Assembly: GCA_965205995.1 (NCBI GenBank)
Contig: OZ242200.1
Span: 1,612,001-1,676,000 of the forward strand
Reading direction: 5' to 3'
Source of the DNA: MPNO01 sp965205995
GTDB taxonomy: Bacteria > Pseudomonadota > Alphaproteobacteria > MPNO01
DNA length: 64,000 nt
Positions 63,441 to 64,000 of the stretch are shown here, one piece after another. Numbering within the stretch: position 1 is the stretch's first letter; each line of letters starts with the position of its first letter. The position numbers were made by a program, and so were the translations under genes. The notes under the pieces are model-generated. The model saw nothing but the letters and a program-made list of their open reading frames with translations. It ran no database searches and had not been told where the DNA came from.

Positions 63441-63523
63441 TCCGCCCGCCCTATCGTCCGGCCCTGGCGGCGCCCGCAGCCGTCATGGTGACGATCGGTC
63501 CGGCCCGGTCCGGCACTGACACG

Positions 63524-64000
63524 ATGAAGCGCGCATCGGCGACCCTGACCGACCGCGCCTACGATCGGCTGGAAGAATCGATCGTCACATTGCGGCTGCA
63601 ACCCGGTTCCGTGCTGTCGGAAAGCGCGCTTGCCGCCGATCTCGGTTTCGGCCGCACACCGATCCGCGAGGCGCTGCAACGTCTCGCGCGCGAGGGGCTT
63701 GTCGTCATCCTTCCGCGGAAGGGAATCCTCGTCTCCGATATCAATCCGCGCAACCAGCTCCTGCTTCTGGAAGTCCGGCGGGAATTGGAAAGACTGATCG
63801 CCCGCAAGGGCGCGCTTCGGCGCACGGAGGAAGAACGGCTGCAGTTTCTCGAAATCGCCGACGGCATGGAGAAGGCATCGCGCGAGAACGACGACATCGC
63901 GTTCATGCGATACGACCAGGCGCTCAATCAACTCGAGGCCCAGGCGTCGCACAACGAATACGCGCAGCGCGCCATGGGTCAGACGCACGGGCTGTCCAGA
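63524..64000 (+). CDS. GntR-family transcriptional regulator, C-terminus beyond the window
   Basis: 159 codons from ATG 63524 run off the window end; ATG 63485 would add 13 residues. The N-terminal winged HTH is clear (LTDRAYDRLEESIVTLRLQP, then SESALAADLGFGRTPIREAL, QRLAREGLVVILPRKGILVS). The following helices (LLLLEVRRELERLIARKGAL) start an FCD-type ligand domain. It probably controls a nearby catabolic operon outside the window. Confidence 0.9.
   Translation, partial: MKRASATLTDRAYDRLEESIVTLRLQPGSVLSESALAADLGFGRTPIREALQRLAREGLVVILPRKGILVSDINPRNQLLLLEVRRELERLIARKGALRRTEEERLQFLEIADGMEKASRENDDIAFMRYDQALNQLEAQASHNEYAQRAMGQTHGLSR

Overview
The window looks like a chromosomal segment of a high-GC alphaproteobacterium, probably of the Rhodospirillales or a neighbouring order. 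Two gene blocks in alphaproteobacterial order support this. One is aroB-aroK / xerD-accA / secA / argJ-mutT / methyltransferase / comF-grxC-nitrilase-DUF1178. The other is ubiG / lysC-ptsP-rodZ-like-hisS-prfA-prmC-DUF4167-clpB. No rRNA, tRNA or CRISPR array was found.

Layout. 1-16 kb: core block 1 (shikimate, recombination, fatty acid, secretion and arginine genes, a four-rhodanese protein, redox and nitrilase genes). 16-21.5 kb: fumarylacetoacetase and an AT-richer TAXI-type TRAP transporter operon whose binding-protein gene is broken by short duplications. 22-28.5 kb: a possible catabolic group (alpha/beta hydrolase, luciferase-like monooxygenase, two VOC proteins, DMT exporter, orphan molybdenum hydroxylase large subunit). 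28.8-33.2 kb: an RND efflux pair. 33.4-39.1 kb: HpaB-like oxygenase, cold-shock gene with its leader, a complete insertion sequence with 16-bp target duplications just upstream of the cold-shock promoter, an amidase and a glutathione transferase. 39.5-40.3 kb: a periplasmic DUF1194 protein. 40.4-54 kb: core block 2. 54-64 kb: an EstA-like autotransporter, a decayed znuABC zinc importer, a zinc efflux CDF protein and a Dps protein with overlapping 5' ends, an SDR, a YbdK-type ligase, panB and the start of a GntR regulator.

The most interesting signals are the intact IS with a long target duplication beside the cold-shock promoter, a 35-bp exact tandem duplication of a heat-shock-type promoter in front of clpB, a 53-bp-period exact duplication that breaks the TAXI binding protein, and the deletions in znuB and znuC. 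Several of these could be genuine microevolution or assembly error; reads would decide. Many genes overlap by GTGA or ATGA, so translational coupling is common. No clearly undescribed multi-gene defence or mobile system is visible. The best candidate for new biology is the 22-28.5 kb catabolic group.
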